Part shown: positions 47,329 to 57,314 of the stretch, piece by piece
Layout of the letters: each line of letters opens with the position of its first letter
How positions within the stretch are numbered: the first letter of the stretch is position 1
Source: Pseudomonas chlororaphis
Lineage (GTDB): Bacteria; Pseudomonadota; Gammaproteobacteria; Pseudomonadales; Pseudomonadaceae
Direction of reading: 5' to 3'
NCBI RefSeq assembly: GCF_001921865.1
Contig: NZ_MSCT01000020.1
Location: 1 to 64,000 of the forward strand
DNA: 64,000 nt
Position numbers and translations under genes: made by a program
The notes under the pieces: model-generated
Database searches by the model: none
What the model was told of the DNA's origin: nothing
What the model saw: only the letters and a program-made list of their open reading frames with translations

Positions 47329-47335
47329 GGATGAG

Positions 47336-47674
47336 TCAGGCTTCGGTCTTGGCAGCAGCCTTTTCGGCAGCGTCCTTGATCAGGGTCTGCAACTCACCAT
47401 TGGCGAACATCTCGGCCATGATGTCGCTGCCGCCGACCAGTTCACCGGCTACCCACAGCTGCGGGAAAGTAGGCCAGTTGGCGTATTTAGGCAGGTTGGC
47501 GCGAATTTCCGGGTTCTGCAGGATGTCCACGTAAGCGAACTTCTCACCACACCCCATCACGGCCTGAGCGGCTTTCGCGGAGAAGCCGCACTGCGGGGCA
47601 TTCGGCGAGCCTTTCATGTAAAGCAGAATGGTGTTGTTGGCAATCTGCTCTTTAATAGTTTCGATGATATCCAT
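47336..47674 (-). CDS. grxD: Monothiol glutaredoxin Grx4 (GrxD)
   Basis: The 112-aa protein carries the CGFS active site (NAPQCGFSAKAAQ, about residue 30) and the GSH-binding WPTFPQLWVAGELVGGSDI. CGFS glutaredoxins bind a bridging [2Fe-2S] cluster and act in iron-sulfur trafficking. The location by bfrB matches P. aeruginosa. It is monocistronic. Confidence 0.95.
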   Translation of the reverse strand: MDIIETIKEQIANNTILLYMKGSPNAPQCGFSAKAAQAVMGCGEKFAYVDILQNPEIRANLPKYANWPTFPQLWVAGELVGGSDIMAEMFANGELQTLIKDAAEKAAAKTEA

Positions 47675-47770
47675 GGAGCACCTCGGCTGAACTTTCCGAC
47701 TCTGTTGTCGACACGGTGGCGCATTGTAACGGAAAGCCGAGCACCATGCTCGGCCTCTCCGACAGACTCA

Positions 47771-49878
47771 TCAGGCCGCTTCCACCTTCACCGGCACGCC
47801 ATTGAGCGCGGCATTGCCCGATAGCTCGTCCAGCTGACGCTCATCGGTCAGGTCGTTGGCACTCGAGCCGGGCTGCGCCGTGGCGATGCTCATCTGCACA
47901 CCTGGCCGGCCATGCCCCCAACCATGGGGCAGGCTGACCACGCCGGGCATCATCTCGCTGCTGGCCAGGACTTCCACCTCGATCGCCCCGACCCGCGAGC
48001 TGACCCGCACCCGCTGCCCGTCGCTCAACCCACGTTGGCTCAGATCATCGGGATGCATCAGCAACTGGTGCCGTGGCTTGCCCTTCACCAACCGATGATA
48101 GTTGTGCATCCAGGAGTTATTGCTGCGTACATGGCGCCGGCCGATCATCACCAGCTCACCGGCCGCTGGCGCCTGCAACGCGGCAAAACGCTCGAGGTCA
48201 GCCATGATCGCCGCGGGAGCGGCCTGCACCCGGCGGTTCTCGGTTTTCAGGCGCGCCGCCAGATTAGGCCTGAGCGGCCCCAAATCGATCCCATGAGGAT
48301 GGTCGGCCAACGTTGCCACAGACAGTTTGAGCGCGGACGCCTCGCCATACGACCCCGCCCGCAGCCCTCTGTCGATCATCTGCGCCGGCGCTACCGTCGG
48401 TTTGAGTTCCTTGCCAGTGCACTCGGCGAAGGCCCTGGCCAGGCCGACGAAAATTTCCCAGTCATGCAGCGCGCCTTCCGGCTTGGGCAAGATCGCCCGG
48501 TTGAACCGGCTGACATTGCGCACCGCGAACATATTGAAGGTGGTGTCGTAGTGATCGTTCTCCAGCGCTGAGGTCGACGGCAGGATCAGATCCGCATAGC
48601 GGGTGGTCTCGTTGATGTACAGATCGATGCTGACCATGAACTCCAGGCCATCCAGCGCCTGTTCCAATTGCCGCCCGTTGGGCGTGGACAGCACCGGGTT
48701 GCCCGCCACGGTGACCAAGGCCCGCACCTGCCCCTCCCCTTCAGTCAGCATCTCTTCGGCCAGGGCCGACACCGGCAGTTCGCCGCCATATTCGGGGCGT
48801 CCGGAAACCCGGCTTTGCCAGACATTGAAATGCCCGCCCGACGTCGCCGCCACCAGATCCACCGCCGGCTCGGTACAAAGCGCACCGCCGACCCGATCCA
48901 GGTTGCCGGTGACCAGGTTGAGCAGTTGCACCAGCCAGTGACAGAGGGTCCCGAACGACTGGGTGGAAACCCCATGCGGCCATAACACACAGCCTTGTCC
49001 GCCGCGGCGAAGTCACGCGCCAACTGGCGGATCTGCGACGCCGGCACCGAACACAAAGGGCTCATCGCGTCGGCGCTGAAACCGGAAACGGCCTGACGCA
49101 CCGCATCCAGGCCATCCACCGGCAGATGGCTGTCGCGCATCGCCCCTTCCTCGAAGATCGTATGCAGCATGCCGAACAGCAGCGCGACATCGCCTCCCGG
49201 GCGCACGAACACATGCTGGTCGGCCATGGCCGCCGTCTCGCTGCGCCGAGGGTCGACCACCACCACTTTGCCGCCGCGGGCCTGGATGGCTTTCAGGCGT
49301 TTCTCCACGTCTGGCACCGTCATGATGCTGCCGTTGGACGCCAACGGGTTGCCCCCCAGGATCAGCATGAAATCGGTGTGATCGATATCCGGGATCGGCA
49401 GCAGCAGCCCATGGCCGTACATCAGGTAGCTGCTCAGGTGTTGCGGCAACTGATCCACCGAGGTCGCGGAAAAGCGGTTGCGGGTCTGCAGCAGGCCGAG
49501 GAAATAGTTGCTATGGGTCATCAACCCATAATTGTGCACGCTGGGGTTGCCCTGATAGACCGCCACCGCATTGTGACCGTGGCGCTCCTGGATCGCCGCC
49601 AGGCGTTCGGCCACGAGCTTGAAAGCCTCGTCCCATTCGATTGCCTGCCATTCGCTGCCGACCCTGAGCATGGGCTGGCGCAGCCGGTCCGGGTCGTTCT
49701 GGATGTCTTGCAGCGCCACCGCCTTGGGGCAGATATGGCCGCGGCTGAAACTGTCCTGCGCATCGCCCTTGATCGAGCTGATCTGCAGGCCGGCGCCCTC
49801 GACTTCGGTGGTTTCGATGGTCAAGCCGCAAATGGCTTCACACAGGTGGCAGGCACGGTGGTGGAGAGTCTTGGTCAT
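47771..49878 (-). pseudogene. Molybdopterin oxidoreductase, FdhF/NapA-like (one frameshift as sequenced)
   Basis: The N-terminal half shows the [4Fe-4S] motif C-x2-C-x3-C-x32-C (RACHLCEAICGL, RGHICPKAVAL) and bis-MGD segments LMLILGGNPLASNG-like and VVVVDPRRSETA. The C-terminal half carries the molydopterin dinucleotide-binding domain (MHPDDLSQRGLSDGQRVRV). The frame breaks at CCC 48971-48973 on the plus strand (GGGG expected on the coding strand, restoring RMGVSTQSFG). Repaired length is 702 aa. No Sec or obvious Cys stands where formate dehydrogenases bind Mo (SATSVDQLPQHLSSYLMYG), so substrate is uncertain. No partner redox subunits or cofactor genes are near. Confidence 0.8.
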
Positions 49879-50004
49879 GGCCAGTCTCTGTTTTGTTCTG
49901 GGCGGCCAGCGTCAGGCCGCGGGAACAAAACTATGGTGCCAGACCGGCGCCGGCGCCAGAGACGTTCGTCTTGTGAATCGGCCAGCATCAGGCCTGCCGA
50001 TGGC

Positions 50005-50298
50005 TCAGTTGGAGGGCAGCCTGGGGGGATCGTCCTGCCGGGCAATCGAGGTCACGCCCTCCACCGGCGCCTCGCCGGCTTGCACACCGCTGAATTCGGC
50101 CAGCAACCGCCAGTGTTCGTCCAGCGTGCCGCTGATGGTCATCATGCGGTCGATCATCTGGCGCGCGGCATTGCGGGTGACGCTGTCTTCGCTGCGCAAC
50201 AGCTCGAAGGACATCGAGGTGATCGATGCCGTCAAGTCAGTCAGGGTTCGTGTCGTCAACCCCAGCAGTTTCTGTAGTTGCTGCTCTTTCGATTCCAT
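50005..50298 (-). CDS. Small helical hypothetical protein
   Basis: About 97 aa (MESKEQQLQKLLGLTTRTLT), rich in Leu, Thr and Arg and predicted helical with a polar C-terminus. It has no recognised domain, signal peptide or Cys. ATG 50298 is preferred over the GTG at 50307. It is divergent from argF and follows the molybdopterin gene's upstream region on the same strand. Function is unknown. Confidence 0.55.
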   Translation of the reverse strand: MESKEQQLQKLLGLTTRTLTDLTASITSMSFELLRSEDSVTRNAARQMIDRMMTISGTLDEHWRLLAEFSGVQAGEAPVEGVTSIARQDDPPRLPSN

Positions 50299-50772
50299 TC
50301 CAAGCACTTCCCTGTTGCCGGTGCGCCCTTTATAACCTCAGCCCTTTGCCCGAGGAAATATTTCCCACCGAGCCCCCGAGCGACCTGCCTGGCCGCAGGC
50401 GCGCCAGCGCAACCTGTACATTGCCGATCGCCCTAAGGTAACCAACAGCCGGCACCGGGAAAATCCAGCTCGCGCCAGCCATATGCCTGATAACGGCATG
50501 CCCACCCGGGTTCGTTGCAAAGCGGGCGAGGCGCAGTGTACAAAGAGGCTCTGCGAGCGCTTCCCGACGGAGCAACTCCGACGTAAATCGTCATCGCCGA
50601 AACAGGATGAAAACCTAGAAACCAAGCCCCCTATTGGTAAGACGCGACATTTAATTATAAGATCGCGCCTTCCCCTATTTCGTCGCCCCGTGCGGCTTTC
50701 GCCGCAGGTCTCGCCCGTTTCTCGATAAGACAAGGCTTTGAGTATCTGCGGTCTGTTGCAAAAAGGTAGTTA
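50299..50772. other. Region upstream of argF
   Basis: About 470 bp. An open frame at 50483-50728 has no family features and is probably chance coding in GC-rich sequence. The 3' part (50640-50665) is AT-rich and contains the candidate ArgR site. AAAGG at 50763-50766 is the likely ribosome binding site of argF. Confidence 0.45.
50634..50649 (+). promoter_or_regulatory. Candidate ArgR operator before argF
   Basis: TTGGTAAGACGCGACA is an exact reverse-complement match to the P. aeruginosa ArgR half-site recalled as TGTCGC-N8-AA. AT-rich ATTTAATTATAA follows, suited to a promoter. It is about 125 bp before the argF start. Arginine repression of argF by ArgR is known in P. aeruginosa. Confidence 0.5.
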
Positions 50773-51696
50773 ATGATGAGCGCAAGGCACTTTCTCTCCC
50801 TGATGGATTGCACGCCCGAAGAGCTGGTCAGCGTGATTCGTCGAGGCATCGAGCTGAAGGACCTGCGTAACCGCGGCGTACTCTTCGAGCCCCTGAAAAA
50901 CCGCGTTCTCGGGATGATTTTCGAGAAGTCGTCTACCCGTACCCGCCTGTCTTTCGAAGCCGGCATGATCCAGCTCGGCGGCCAGGCAATCTTCCTGTCC
51001 CCGCGCGATACCCAACTGGGTCGCGGCGAGCCGATCAGCGACTGCGCCATCGTCATGTCGCGCATGCTCGACGCGGTGATGATCCGTACCTTTGCCCACC
51101 GCACCCTGACCGAGTTCGCGGCCAACTCCCGCGTACCGGTGATCAACGGCCTGTCCGACGACCTGCATCCCTGCCAATTGCTGGCCGACATGCAAACCTT
51201 CCTCGAACACCGCGGTTCGATCCAGGGCAAGACCGTGGCCTGGATCGGCGACGGCAACAACATGTGCAACAGCTATATAGAAGCAGCGATCCAGTTCGAC
51301 TTCCAACTGCGCATCGCCTGCCCCGAAGGCTACGACCCGAACCCTGAGTTCGTGGCCCGGGCCGGCGATCGGGTGACCATCGTGCGCACTCCGCAAGACG
51401 CGGTCATCGGCGCCCACCTGGTGAGCACCGACGTCTGGACCTCCATGGGCCAGGAAGAAGAAACCGCCGAGCGCCTGAAGCTGTTCGCGCCGTTCCAGGT
51501 CAATCGTGCGCTGCTCGATCTGGCCGCTGAGGAGGTGCTGTTCATGCACTGCCTGCCCGCTCACCGCGGCGAAGAAATCAGCCTCGACCTGCTGGACGAC
51601 CCGCGCTCCGTGGCGTGGGACCAGGCAGAAAACCGTCTCCACGCACAAAAGGCCCTGCTCGAGTTTCTCGTCGAGCCGGCGTACCACCACGCATGA
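50773..51696 (+). CDS. argF: Anabolic ornithine carbamoyltransferase ArgF
   Basis: The 307-aa enzyme makes citrulline from ornithine and carbamoyl phosphate. It shows FEKSSTRTRLSFE (carbamoyl phosphate loop, STRT), HPCQLLADMQTF and the ornithine-binding FMHCLPAHRGEEI. The start is ATG 50773 or 50776 (two Met in tandem). Its last codons overlap the ABC ATPase gene by 4 nt. It is the biosynthetic type as judged by location away from arc genes. Confidence 0.93.
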   Translation: MMSARHFLSLMDCTPEELVSVIRRGIELKDLRNRGVLFEPLKNRVLGMIFEKSSTRTRLSFEAGMIQLGGQAIFLSPRDTQLGRGEPISDCAIVMSRMLDAVMIRTFAHRTLTEFAANSRVPVINGLSDDLHPCQLLADMQTFLEHRGSIQGKTVAWIGDGNNMCNSYIEAAIQFDFQLRIACPEGYDPNPEFVARAGDRVTIVRTPQDAVIGAHLVSTDVWTSMGQEEETAERLKLFAPFQVNRALLDLAAEEVLFMHCLPAHRGEEISLDLLDDPRSVAWDQAENRLHAQKALLEFLVEPAYHHA

Positions 51697-52802
51697 GCCA
51701 ACCATTACTGCTTAACCTGCGCAATCTCGCCTGCGGCTACCAGGACCAACGCGTCGTGCAGAACCTCAACCTGCACCTCAACGCGGGCGACATCGGCTGC
51801 CTGCTCGGCTCCTCCGGCTGCGGCAAGACCACCACCCTGCGGGCGATCGCCGGTTTCGAGCCGGTGCACGAAGGCGAAATCCAGCTAGCCGGCGAAACCA
51901 TTTCCAGCGCCGGTTTCACCCTGGCGCCCGAGCGCCGGCGGATCGGCATGGTATTCCAGGACTACGCGCTGTTCCCGCACCTGAGCGTGGCGGACAACAT
52001 TGCCTTCGGCATCCGCAAGCATCCGCAGAAAAACCGGGTGGTCGAGGAGCTGCTGGAACTGGTCAACCTGAAGAACCTCGGCAAGCGTTTCCCCCACGAG
52101 CTGTCCGGCGGCCAGCAACAGCGCGTCGCCCTGGCCCGCGCGCTGGCGCCGGAGCCGCAGTTGCTGCTGCTCGACGAACCGTTCTCCAACCTCGACGGCG
52201 AGCTGCGTCGCAAGCTCAGCCACGAGGTGCGCGACATTCTCAAGGCCCGCGGCACCAGCGCGATCCTGGTGACTCACGACCAGGAAGAAGCCTTCGCCGT
52301 CAGCGACCATGTCGGGGTGTTCAAGGAAGGTCGACTGGAGCAATGGGACACGCCGTACAACCTCTATCACGAACCGTTGACGCCGTTCGTGGCGAGCTTT
52401 ATCGGCCAGGGCTATTTCATCCGCGGCCAACTGGACACCCCGGAATCGGTGCAGACCGAACTGGGCGTATTGCGCGGCAACCGGGCCTACACCTGGCCGG
52501 CTGGCGGCGCGGTGGATGTACTACTACGGCCTGACGACATCGTCTATGCGCCGGACAGCGCGCTCAAGGCACGGATCGTCGGCAAGAGTTTCCAGGGCGC
52601 CTCGACCCTGTACCGCCTGCAACTGCCAACCGGCAGCCAGCTGGAATCGATCTTCCCGAGCCATGCCGATCATCAGGTGGGCAGCGACGTGGGCATCCGC
52701 GTAGCCGCCGAACACCTGGTCTTGTTCCAGGCATCCGGCAGCACCGCCGCGCAGTTGCCACAGGCCGAATCGGGCGTTCGCCGCTACAGCAGCGCCCCTT
52801 GA
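51693..52802 (+). CDS. ABC transporter ATPase (FbpC/PotA type), no permease nearby
   Basis: The 369-aa ATPase has Walker A GSSGCGKTTTL, signature LSGGQQQRVALARAL, Walker B LLLLDEPFSNLD and a TOBE-type C-terminal regulatory domain (about 240-350). It overlaps the argF stop by ATGA, so translation is coupled. Such ATPases drive uptake of iron(III), sulfate or polyamines, but no permease or binding protein gene is found in the window. As recalled the same argF-ATPase pairing exists in P. aeruginosa. The substrate is unknown. Confidence 0.85.
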   Translation: MSQPLLLNLRNLACGYQDQRVVQNLNLHLNAGDIGCLLGSSGCGKTTTLRAIAGFEPVHEGEIQLAGETISSAGFTLAPERRRIGMVFQDYALFPHLSVADNIAFGIRKHPQKNRVVEELLELVNLKNLGKRFPHELSGGQQQRVALARALAPEPQLLLLDEPFSNLDGELRRKLSHEVRDILKARGTSAILVTHDQEEAFAVSDHVGVFKEGRLEQWDTPYNLYHEPLTPFVASFIGQGYFIRGQLDTPESVQTELGVLRGNRAYTWPAGGAVDVLLRPDDIVYAPDSALKARIVGKSFQGASTLYRLQLPTGSQLESIFPSHADHQVGSDVGIRVAAEHLVLFQASGSTAAQLPQAESGVRRYSSAP

Positions 52803-52866
52803 CCCCCACGGGAGCCGGCACGCCGGCTCCCGCACCCGCTCAGTCTCCCCGCCAGCGCAGGCCTGA

Positions 52867-53337
52867 TCAGTCGCGGCCGATATCGGCGAATGTCGCCTGG
52901 GTGTGCTCGGCCAATACAGCAGCAGAAAGCTCGACCTCCAGCCCCCGCCGACCGGCACTGACGAAGACGCTGGCAAAGGGTTGCGCGCTGTTGTCGATAA
53001 AGGTCCGCAAACGCTTCTTCTGCCCCAGCGGACTGATCCCGCCCAACAGATAACCGGTGGCCCGTTGCGCCGCGGCCGGGTCGGCCATCTCGGCTTTTTT
53101 CACCCCGGCCGCGTGGGCCAGGGCCTTGAGATCGAGGCTTCCGACGACCGGCACCACCGCCACCAGCAACTCGCCCTTTTCACTGCTGGCCAACAGCGTC
53201 TTGAACACCTGCGCAGGATCTAGGCCGAGCTTTTCCGCTGCCTCCAGACCATAGGAAGCAGCCTTGGGGTCGTGTTCATAACTGTGCACCCGATGTTCGG
53301 CGCGAACTTTCTTCAGCAGATCCAGTGCAGGGGTCAT
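52867..53337 (-). CDS. ybaK: Cys-tRNA(Pro)/Cys-tRNA(Cys) deacylase YbaK
   Basis: The 156-aa YbaK/EbsC-family protein hydrolyses Cys mistakenly attached to tRNA(Pro). The conserved Lys lies in DPAQVFKTLLA and the family stretch GYLLGGISPLGQKKRL is present. ATG 53337 gives the full domain. It is convergent with the ABC gene and divergent from glpF. Confidence 0.9.
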   Translation of the reverse strand: MTPALDLLKKVRAEHRVHSYEHDPKAASYGLEAAEKLGLDPAQVFKTLLASSEKGELLVAVVPVVGSLDLKALAHAAGVKKAEMADPAAAQRATGYLLGGISPLGQKKRLRTFIDNSAQPFASVFVSAGRRGLEVELSAAVLAEHTQATFADIGRD

Positions 53338-53718
53338 GGCAACTCCATAGGCAGGAAACGAATAGGGACCGTGCCGGCGATTCTAGGATATCCACCGGCA
53401 AAAGGCTCTATTCCAGCCCCCATGCCCCAGCCTCTATAGCGGCAAACACCAGGCCGGCCGTGCCTTTGTCGAAAAACCGCCGGGCTCTCCGCAAGATCAT
53501 TCACACAACTGATAGTTATAAAGTGACCAATGGTTCACTTTCGACCTTTGACAGCAATCTTTCTTGTCTATATTTTTTCGTTTGCGAATATCATGCGCCG
53601 TATCCAATGCCGTACCCAGCAGTAAGCCGCGACCCAGGATGGGGATCCTGCCACCGGTGAAATTCGCGCCCAGAGCCTGCAAGGCCGGCGCCAGACAACA
53701 ACAAAAACCGAGGTTTCC
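53338..53718. other. ybaK-glpF intergenic control region
   Basis: About 380 bp that turns AT-rich from 53490. It holds TTGACA (53558-ish, in CTTTGACAGC) followed 17-18 bp later by TATATT (53569-53574), a good sigma-70 arrangement for glpF. A GlpR-type palindrome lies just downstream of it. The open frame seen at 53325-53660 is noncoding in character. Confidence 0.5.
53577..53588 (+). promoter_or_regulatory. Candidate GlpR operator of glpFK
   Basis: TTCG-TTTG-CGAA is a perfect inverted repeat with the half-site spacing of the GlpR consensus recalled from E. coli (TTCG-N4-CGAA). It overlaps the region just after the putative -10 element, fitting repression by the nearby GlpR. Confidence 0.6.
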
Positions 53719-54570
53719 ATGACAACTGCGTTACAACAACCGTCGCTTTCCGGCCAATGCATGGCCGAGTTCCTGGGTACAGCCCTGTTGATCTTCTTCG
53801 GCACCGGTTGCGTCGCCGCGCTCAAGGTCGCGGGCGCCAGCTTTGGCCTGTGGGAAATCAGCATCATCTGGGGGATCGGCGTGAGCATGGCGATCTACCT
53901 CACCGCCGGCGTTTCCGGCGCGCACCTCAACCCCGCGGTCAGCATCGCGTTGTGCATCTTCACCGACTTCGAGAAGCGCAAACTGCCGTTCTACATCCTC
54001 GCCCAGATCGCCGGCGCCTTTTGCGCGGCGCTGCTGGTCTACACCCTCTACAGCAACCTGTTCTTCGATTACGAACAAGCCCACCAGATGGTCCGCGGCT
54101 CCCAGGCCAGCCTTGAACTGGCGTCGGTGTTTTCCACTTACCCGAACCCGGCGCTGTCCACGGCCCAGGCGTTCCTGGTCGAAGTAGTGATCACCGCGAT
54201 CCTGATGGGCGTGATCATGTCGCTGACCGACGACAACAACGGTTTGCCGCGCGGCCCTATGGCGCCGCTGCTGATCGGTCTGCTGATTGCCGTGATCGGC
54301 AGCGCCATGGGCCCACTGACGGGCTTCGCGATGAACCCGGCGCGGGATTTTGGCCCTAAACTGATGACATTCTTCATGGGCTGGGGCGAGATTTCCTTTA
54401 CTGGCGGCCGCGATATTCCGTACTTCCTAGTGCCGATTTTTGCGCCGATCATCGGTGCCTGCCTCGGCGCCGTGGCCTATCGCGGGCTGATTGCCCGCCA
54501 CCTGCCCAGCGCCGCCCCTGCTACCACGGATACCGAACAAGCCATTGACGGCAAAGTAAGAACTTCTTGA
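53719..54570 (+). CDS. glpF: Glycerol facilitator GlpF
   Basis: The 283-aa aquaglyceroporin has six helices and two NPA-type half-helices: GAHLNPAVSIAL and GFAMNPARDFGPK, the Arg after the second being the selectivity-filter residue. It lets glycerol diffuse across the inner membrane. The start ATG 53719 follows GAGGTTTCC. It is followed by glpK (78 bp), with which it probably forms an operon. Confidence 0.96.
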   Translation: MTTALQQPSLSGQCMAEFLGTALLIFFGTGCVAALKVAGASFGLWEISIIWGIGVSMAIYLTAGVSGAHLNPAVSIALCIFTDFEKRKLPFYILAQIAGAFCAALLVYTLYSNLFFDYEQAHQMVRGSQASLELASVFSTYPNPALSTAQAFLVEVVITAILMGVIMSLTDDNNGLPRGPMAPLLIGLLIAVIGSAMGPLTGFAMNPARDFGPKLMTFFMGWGEISFTGGRDIPYFLVPIFAPIIGACLGAVAYRGLIARHLPSAAPATTDTEQAIDGKVRTS

Positions 54571-54648
54571 ACCCGGCGGCGCGAGGTCCTGCCCAATCCC
54601 GACCCCGCGCCCCTGCCCACTTCCTTATTTTCGTCCAAGGCAATCGAC

Positions 54649-56154
<1,506 letters not shown>

Positions 56155-56249
56155 GCCAAGTCGCGGATTCGTATCGGTTTGTAACTGGTAGGGAGCAGAT
56201 TCGTACGGCATCATGGGCAAATTTTGCACGGCAGCCCAAAGGAAGCCCC

Positions 56250-57005
56250 ATGAATCTGCCTCCCCGTCAGCAGCAAATCCTCGAACTGGTCCGTGAACGC
56301 GGCTATGTCAGCATCGAGGAAATGGCCCAGCTGTTCGTCGTTACCCCGCAGACCATTCGCCGCGATATCAACCAGTTGGCGGAAGCGAACCTGCTGCGTC
56401 GCTACCATGGCGGCGCAGCCTACGACTCCAGCGTCGAAAACACCGCCTACGCCATGCGCGCCGACCAGATGCGCGATGAGAAACAACGCATCGGCGAAGC
56501 CATCGCCGCGCAGATTCCCGATCACGCCTCGCTGTTCATCAATATCGGTACCACCACCGAATCCATTGCGCGGGCGCTGCTCAACCACAGCCATCTGAAG
56601 ATCATCACCAACAACCTGCATGTAGCCTCGATGCTCAGCGCCAAGGACGATTTCGACGTGCTGCTGACCGGCGGCAACGTGCGCCGCGACGGTGGCGTGG
56701 TCGGCCAGGCCAGCGTCGACTTCATCAACCAGTTCAAGGTCGACTTCGCCCTGGTCGGCATCAGCGGCATCGACGAAGACGGTAGCCTGCTGGACTTCGA
56801 CTACCAGGAAGTACGGGTTTCCCAGGCGATCATCGCCAATGCCCGGCAGGTGATCCTGGCCGCCGACTCCAGCAAATTCGGGCGCAACGCCATGATCCGT
56901 CTCGGCCCCATCAGCCTGATCGACTGCCTGGTGACCGACCAGCAGCCGGTCCCGGCACTGACGCAGCTGCTGAGCCAGCACAAGATTCGCCTGGAAGTCG
57001 TTTAG
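56250..57005 (+). CDS. glpR: Glycerol regulon repressor GlpR
   Basis: The 251-aa DeoR-family repressor has an N-terminal HTH (VSIEEMAQLFVVTPQTIRRD, about 19-38) and a sugar-phosphate sensor domain (INIGTTTESIARALL, LTGGNVRRDGG). Glycerol-3-phosphate releases it from DNA. It lies 95 bp after glpK and before glpD, as in P. aeruginosa. TTCGNNNNCGAA-type operators are present before glpF and glpD. Confidence 0.94.
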   Translation: MNLPPRQQQILELVRERGYVSIEEMAQLFVVTPQTIRRDINQLAEANLLRRYHGGAAYDSSVENTAYAMRADQMRDEKQRIGEAIAAQIPDHASLFINIGTTTESIARALLNHSHLKIITNNLHVASMLSAKDDFDVLLTGGNVRRDGGVVGQASVDFINQFKVDFALVGISGIDEDGSLLDFDYQEVRVSQAIIANARQVILAADSSKFGRNAMIRLGPISLIDCLVTDQQPVPALTQLLSQHKIRLEVV

Positions 57006-57014
57006 CCCCTCCCC

Positions 57015-57118
57015 CCTGTAGCCACTGCCACAGGCTGCGTACGACCCGAAGGGGCGCATAGGTTCTGAATCCGCCGAGGTCCTTCGGACCTTGCGCAGCC
57101 TTCGGCAGCGGCTACAGG
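57015..57118. repeat. REP pair of a second family (TAGCCGCTGCCGAAGGCTGCG)
   Basis: CCTGTAGCCACTGCCACAGG (57015-57034) and CCTTCGGCAGCGGCTACAGG (57099-57118) are facing inverted copies of a REP unlike the AGGAGCGAGC type. A small hairpin (GAGGTCCTTCGGACCTT) lies between them. The element fills the start of the glpR-glpD gap. Confidence 0.78.
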
Positions 57119-57255
57119 TATTCCCTGCGGCAGGCCTTATGCGCAAGGCTTCGCTACCTTACGTCCGACAATGTTCGTAAATTTTCCTTTCCCCGCCCTT
57201 CAATGAGTTTTTTCAATCGAAGTCGACTGGCTGTCGGCTTGTTTCTGCGCTACCA

Positions 57256-57291
57256 TTTTCGCAAATGAACATTCATGTTCGATTTCAAATA
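57256..57291 (+). promoter_or_regulatory. Tandem candidate GlpR operators before glpD
   Basis: TTCG-CAAA-TGAA (57258-57269) and TTCG-ATTT-CAAA (57278-57289) each match TTCG-N4-CGAA with one mismatch. Their centres are 20 bp apart, about two helical turns, placing them on one face of DNA. They are 25-60 bp ahead of glpD. Confidence 0.55.
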
Positions 57292-57314
57292 TCAAAAGAA
57301 CACGAGGCCCGCCG

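Noticed and set aside
50483..50728. 81-codon ORF upstream of argF
   Set aside because: No ribosome binding site or family features, and it overlaps the candidate ArgR site and promoter.
53325..53660. 111-codon ORF before glpF
   Set aside because: Covers the AT-rich promoter region with sigma-70-like and GlpR-like sites; the composition is not protein-like.
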